From Pararhizobium sp. (GTDB lineage Bacteria > Pseudomonadota > Alphaproteobacteria > Rhizobiales > Rhizobiaceae), in contig CP051237.1 of assembly GCA_017794825.1 (NCBI GenBank), forward strand, positions 5,996,644 to 6,060,643: a stretch of DNA of 64,000 nt. The letters run 5' to 3'. The position numbers were made by a program, and so were the translations under genes. Positions 60,985 through 64,000 of this stretch are shown here, piece by piece (the stretch's first letter is position 1; each line of letters opens with the position of its first letter). The notes beneath the pieces were generated by a model, which was not told where the DNA came from, did not search any database, and saw nothing but the letters and a program-made list of their open reading frames with translations.

Positions 60985-62391
60985 ATGCCGCATACGCTTT
61001 TTGACAAGGTCTGGGACGAACATGTCGTCGTTACCCGCGAGGATGGCGAAGACCTGCTGTGGATCGATCGCCATTTCGTCCACGAGGGATCGCATCACGC
61101 CTTCGCCAAGCTCAAGGCGCGCGAGGCGAAGGCGGCGAGACCGGACCTGACTTTCGGGGTGGCCGATCATTACGTGCCGGTCCGCACCCGCCGACGCGAA
61201 GAATTCGCGGATGATATCCGCACCATGCTTGGCAGGCTCGAACACAATTGCGCCGATCAGAATATCGAGTTGTTCGGACTGGACGATCCGCGTCAGGGCA
61301 TTGTCCATGTCGTTGGGCCGGAACAGGGTCTCACCCTTCCCGGCCTGACAGTCGTCTGCGGCGACAGTCACACCTCGACACACGGCGCTTTCGGGGCAAT
61401 TGCGTTCGGCATCGGCGCATCCGAGGCGGCTCATGTCCTCATGACTCAGACGCTGTGGCAGATGAAACCGAAACAGATGCGCGTCACAGTGAACGGCGCG
61501 TTGCCCGACGGCGTTTCGGCAAAGGATATCGCGCTGAACATCATCGCCAAGGTGGGCGCCGACGGCGCGCGCGGTCACGCGCTTGAATACGCCGGTTCGG
61601 CGATCCGGGCGCTGTCCATGGAAGGCCGGCTCACGCTCTGCAATCTCTCGATCGAAAGCGGCGCGCGCTGCGGCATGGTGGCGCCCGACGAAACGACCTT
61701 CGAATGGATCAGGTCTCGACCGCTCGCGCCGGCCGGCGCGGTGCTCGAACAGGCCATCGAACACTGGCGCACGCTGCATTCCGATCCGGACGCAGTGTTT
61801 GACAGCGAAGTCTCGCTTGACGCATCCAGCCTTGTTCCGACCGTCACCTGGGGCACGAGTCCGGAAGACGCACTGCCGGTGACGGCCAGCCTGCCCGATC
61901 CGGCGAAAACGGCCGACCAGGCCAAAGCACAGCATCAGCGCGAGGCGCTGGATTACATGGGGCTTCGCCCCGGACAACGAATAGAGGACATCACGGTTGA
62001 CCGTGTCTTCATCGGCTCGTGCACCAATTCGAGGATCGAGGATTTGCGGGCGGCGGCACAAGTGTTGGCTGGTCGCAAGGCCGTCGTGCCGGGCCTGGTC
62101 TCGCCAGGGTCGACGCTCATCAAGGCCCGCGCCGAACAGGAGGGACTTGACCGCATCTTTATCGACGCCGGGCTCGAATGGGTCGAAGCGGGCTGTTCGA
62201 TGTGCGTCGGCATGAACGGCGATCTGGTCGGCCCCGGCGAACGCTGTGCTTCGACGACAAATCGCAATTTCCGCGGTCGGCAAGGTCCCGGCGCGCGCAC
62301 GCATCTCATGTCGCCCGCCATGGCGGCGGCGGCGGCTGTCACCGGACATCTGACCGACCTGCGCAAACTCGAAACCGGGGCGGCCGCATGA
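60985..62391 (+). CDS. leuC: LeuC-type (de)hydratase large subunit
   Basis: 468 residues of the aconitase family. TLFDKVWDEHVV at the start, VVCGDSHTSTHGAFGAIAFGIG near 128, and the 4Fe-4S cysteines in IGSCTNSR (near 346) and AGCSMCVGMN (near 404 and 407). Annotation as isopropylmalate isomerase is the default, but it sits in a catabolic operon without leuA or leuB. A role as hydratase of citraconate, maleate or dimethylmaleate is equally possible. Confidence 0.88.
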   Translation: MPHTLFDKVWDEHVVVTREDGEDLLWIDRHFVHEGSHHAFAKLKAREAKAARPDLTFGVADHYVPVRTRRREEFADDIRTMLGRLEHNCADQNIELFGLDDPRQGIVHVVGPEQGLTLPGLTVVCGDSHTSTHGAFGAIAFGIGASEAAHVLMTQTLWQMKPKQMRVTVNGALPDGVSAKDIALNIIAKVGADGARGHALEYAGSAIRALSMEGRLTLCNLSIESGARCGMVAPDETTFEWIRSRPLAPAGAVLEQAIEHWRTLHSDPDAVFDSEVSLDASSLVPTVTWGTSPEDALPVTASLPDPAKTADQAKAQHQREALDYMGLRPGQRIEDITVDRVFIGSCTNSRIEDLRAAAQVLAGRKAVVPGLVSPGSTLIKARAEQEGLDRIFIDAGLEWVEAGCSMCVGMNGDLVGPGERCASTTNRNFRGRQGPGARTHLMSPAMAAAAAVTGHLTDLRKLETGAAA

Positions 62392-62990
62392 CGCCTTTCA
62401 CCACAAGCACTTCAGCCGCCGTCAGGCTTCCGCTGTCGAATGTCGACACTGACCAGCTGCTGCCCGCGCGCTTCATGAGCCAGCCGCGCTCCGAAGGGTA
62501 CGGCGGTTTCCTGCTTCACGATCTTGCGCGCGACGAGAACGGCGACCTGAAGCCGGACTTTGCATTGAACACGCCTGAGTCCGGAGGCGCACTGGTGCTG
62601 GTGGCGCGCCGGAATTTCGGCGGAGGGTCGTCACGCGAGGGCGCCGTCTACGCGCTCGTCGACCATGGCTTTCGATGCGTGATCGCGCCGAGCTTTGGCG
62701 ACATCTTTTCGAACAACGCCGCCAACAACGGACTTTTGACCGCTCAAGTGGCTCAGGACGATGCTGAGTTTCTACTGGCCTCGGACGGAGACGTCACGGT
62801 GGATCTTCGCGATTGCACGATCCACGCAGCCGGCAGACGCATCGGCTTTGACATCAACCCGGTAAAGCGCGAAAAACTCCTGAATGGCTGGGAAGACGTC
62901 GACCTCACCCTGTCTCGCAAGAAAAACATCGACGCATTTGCGGAGCGAGACCTGCACAAGCGGCCCTGGCTCGCGCCATCGCGACAGTAG
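62388..62990 (+). CDS. leuD: LeuD-type (de)hydratase small subunit
   Basis: 200 residues from ATG 62388, overlapping leuC by four bases. LPLSNVDTDQLLPARFM near the start and NFGGGSSREGAVYAL near 75 are the family signatures; the common FGCGSSRE Cys is Gly here. SFGDIFSNNAANNGLL follows. Partner of the large subunit; last gene of the plus-strand operon. Confidence 0.9.
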   Translation: MTPFTTSTSAAVRLPLSNVDTDQLLPARFMSQPRSEGYGGFLLHDLARDENGDLKPDFALNTPESGGALVLVARRNFGGGSSREGAVYALVDHGFRCVIAPSFGDIFSNNAANNGLLTAQVAQDDAEFLLASDGDVTVDLRDCTIHAAGRRIGFDINPVKREKLLNGWEDVDLTLSRKKNIDAFAERDLHKRPWLAPSRQ

Positions 62991-62993
62991 ATC

Positions 62994-63827
62994 TCAGTTT
63001 TTCCGCTTTTTGCCCTGGATGACCGTCAGATCCTGATCCATCGTCGACCACTGCTCACCACCTGCTTTTTCGCGCTCCATCGTCATCCGGTACTGATAGC
63101 GATCCGGACGATAGAGTGAGCGCAGATACTCGACAGGCGCGCCGTCGCGCCCGTAAACGGTTCGCGTCAGGGCCAGGAGCGGAGAGCCGACCGGCAAATC
63201 CAGCGCCGCGCCAACCTGCGGGTCGGCAAGGGCCGCGCTGAAACTCTGTCGGGCGCTGCCGATCTTCACGCCGTTCTTTTCCAGCAGCCGCATTAGAGAG
63301 GATACGGCGAGATCACTCTCGTCGAAGGCCTTGCCGATATCGCCGGGTATGTAGCTGGTCAGATAGGAAAAGGGCGCGCCCTTGCTGCTTCGAACGCGGA
63401 CCGCCCGCTGCACGATTTCGTTCGGCCCCACTTGCAGTTCCGACTGGACATCGGGGCTGGGCATGACGAAACCGAATTCGAGAACCCTGACTTCCGTGCT
63501 CTCGCCGATCTCGTTCAGCGTCTCGATGAGATCATCGATATCCGCGGATATGGGGCCGGGAATATTCTGCGGAATGACGCGCGTTCCGGCGCCGCGCCGG
63601 CGCTGTACCAGGCCTTGTGACACCAGTTCGCGAATGGCGCGCGAAACGGTGATGCGCGACACGTCGAACTCCCGGCTGAGATCCTGCTCGCTCGGCAGGT
63701 TTCCGCTCCGCCCGTAATAGCCTTGCTCGATCCGCTCTCTGAGGACCAACTGGATCTGGTGATAGAGAGGCGTCGGTATCTCGTGCAGGGAATGTCTGGC
63801 GACGGTGTCCACCGGATGATCCGTCAT
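62994..63827 (-). CDS. GntR/HutC family regulator (copy 3)
   Basis: 277 residues. Winged helix LPSEQDLSREFDVSRITVSRAIRELV, UTRA domain with VQRAVRVRSSKGAPFSYLTSYIP, LLEKNGVKIGSARQS and SLYRPDRYQYRMTM. The C-terminal tail is basic (QGKKRKN). It converges on leuD with 3 bases between and is 16 bases downstream of the amidohydrolase at 63844, so these two form an operon. Third regulator of this type in 30 kb. Confidence 0.92.
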   Translation of the reverse strand: MTDHPVDTVARHSLHEIPTPLYHQIQLVLRERIEQGYYGRSGNLPSEQDLSREFDVSRITVSRAIRELVSQGLVQRRRGAGTRVIPQNIPGPISADIDDLIETLNEIGESTEVRVLEFGFVMPSPDVQSELQVGPNEIVQRAVRVRSSKGAPFSYLTSYIPGDIGKAFDESDLAVSSLMRLLEKNGVKIGSARQSFSAALADPQVGAALDLPVGSPLLALTRTVYGRDGAPVEYLRSLYRPDRYQYRMTMEREKAGGEQWSTMDQDLTVIQGKKRKN

Positions 63828-63843
63828 CGCGTCCTTTCGCTTC

Positions 63844-64000
63844 TCACGCGCCGACAGGAACGTCGAGGTTCAGTATCCGTATGGCGTTGGCGCCCAGCAA
63901 GCCGTCCATCGCCTCTTCGGAAATATCGAGCGCCCTGACTTCGCTGATCGACTGGCCGAGTTCCTGCACTGGCCAGTCAGTTCCCCACATGACCTTCTTC
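63844..64000 (-). CDS. C-terminus of an Amidohydrolase_2 family protein (partial)
   Basis: The last 51 codons are in the window; the gene runs off the right edge. The peptide KKVMWGTDWPVQELGQSISE then ISEEAMDGLLGANAIRILNLD closely matches the end of the protein at 31219, including the WG(S/T)DWP metal-Asp motif. The N-terminal metal site is outside the window. Confidence 0.87.
   Translation of the reverse strand, partial: KKVMWGTDWPVQELGQSISEVRALDISEEAMDGLLGANAIRILNLDVPVGA

Noticed and set aside
60955..62349. A 464-codon minus-strand frame opposite leuC
   Set aside because: LeuC has all family motifs on the plus strand; the antisense frame has no recognisable domain.

Overview
The window looks like a chromosomal segment of an alphaproteobacterium of the Rhizobiales/Hyphomicrobiales type. 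Pointers are the GC-rich coding sequence, a DUF992 exported protein, an ExoD homologue, a DUF427 protein, and many high-affinity uptake systems beside GntR and IclR regulators. No rRNA, tRNA, CRISPR array, transposase or integrase was recognised. Genes are dense and operons are packed with 1-17 base overlaps. The taxonomic statement is inference from gene content only.

Left part (1-30 kb) is a patchwork of housekeeping and accessory units. 1-7 kb holds a DUF992 protein, a stand-alone RRE/TOMM-leader-binding-like protein, a clear fadH orthologue, a UGT-type glycosyltransferase and a polytopic membrane protein fused to a hotdog thioesterase, read from a very AT-rich promoter region. 7-17 kb holds a VOC protein, a TetR regulator, a lipoprotein, an OmpR/EnvZ-type two-component system divergent from a six-EF-hand protein, an SDR divergent from a Crp/Fnr regulator, an M20 amidohydrolase, a Tag-like glycosylase and DUF427, followed by a cluster of 18-base repeats. 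17-22 kb holds deoD, a three-gene surface-polysaccharide unit (Mur-ligase-like, GT25, pyruvyltransferase) and a tspO gene broken by an in-frame amber codon. 22-26 kb is an arsenical-type unit (ArsR with a C-C-x5-C sensor, a flavoprotein with a Cys-rich tail, an MFS carrier) with strong palindromes. 26-30 kb holds EF-hand, TerC, ExoD and paired half-size permease genes.

Right part (30 kb to the end) is one large catabolic island interrupted only by a small Fic module (36.5-37.3 kb). It carries two complete branched-chain-type (Liv) ABC importers, three HutC-type GntR regulators, one IclR regulator, a nitrilase, a PaaK-like ligase, an acetoacetate-decarboxylase-fold protein, three related amidohydrolases (the two complete ones lack the usual HxH metal motif), a ThDP enzyme, two isochorismatase-fold hydrolases, an FAD oxidoreductase, HyuA/HyuB, an isocitrate-lyase/PEP-mutase family lyase, an OYE-type flavoprotein, an epimerase, a frameshifted ohr, and LeuC/LeuD.

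The families in two divergent operons around 57.5 kb suggest a coherent but unassigned route: import, ATP-dependent opening of a cyclic amide or imide (HyuAB), half-amide hydrolysis (isochorismatase fold), hydration of a substituted maleate (LeuCD-type), and cleavage by an ICL/PEPM-type lyase. The divergent promoters share AT-rich operator-like sequences, including an identical 12-mer at two of them, so the GntR proteins may form one regulatory network. This pathway is inference from family membership. Three apparent gene disruptions or stop-interrupted frames (1142, 21922, about 60597) should be checked against raw reads.
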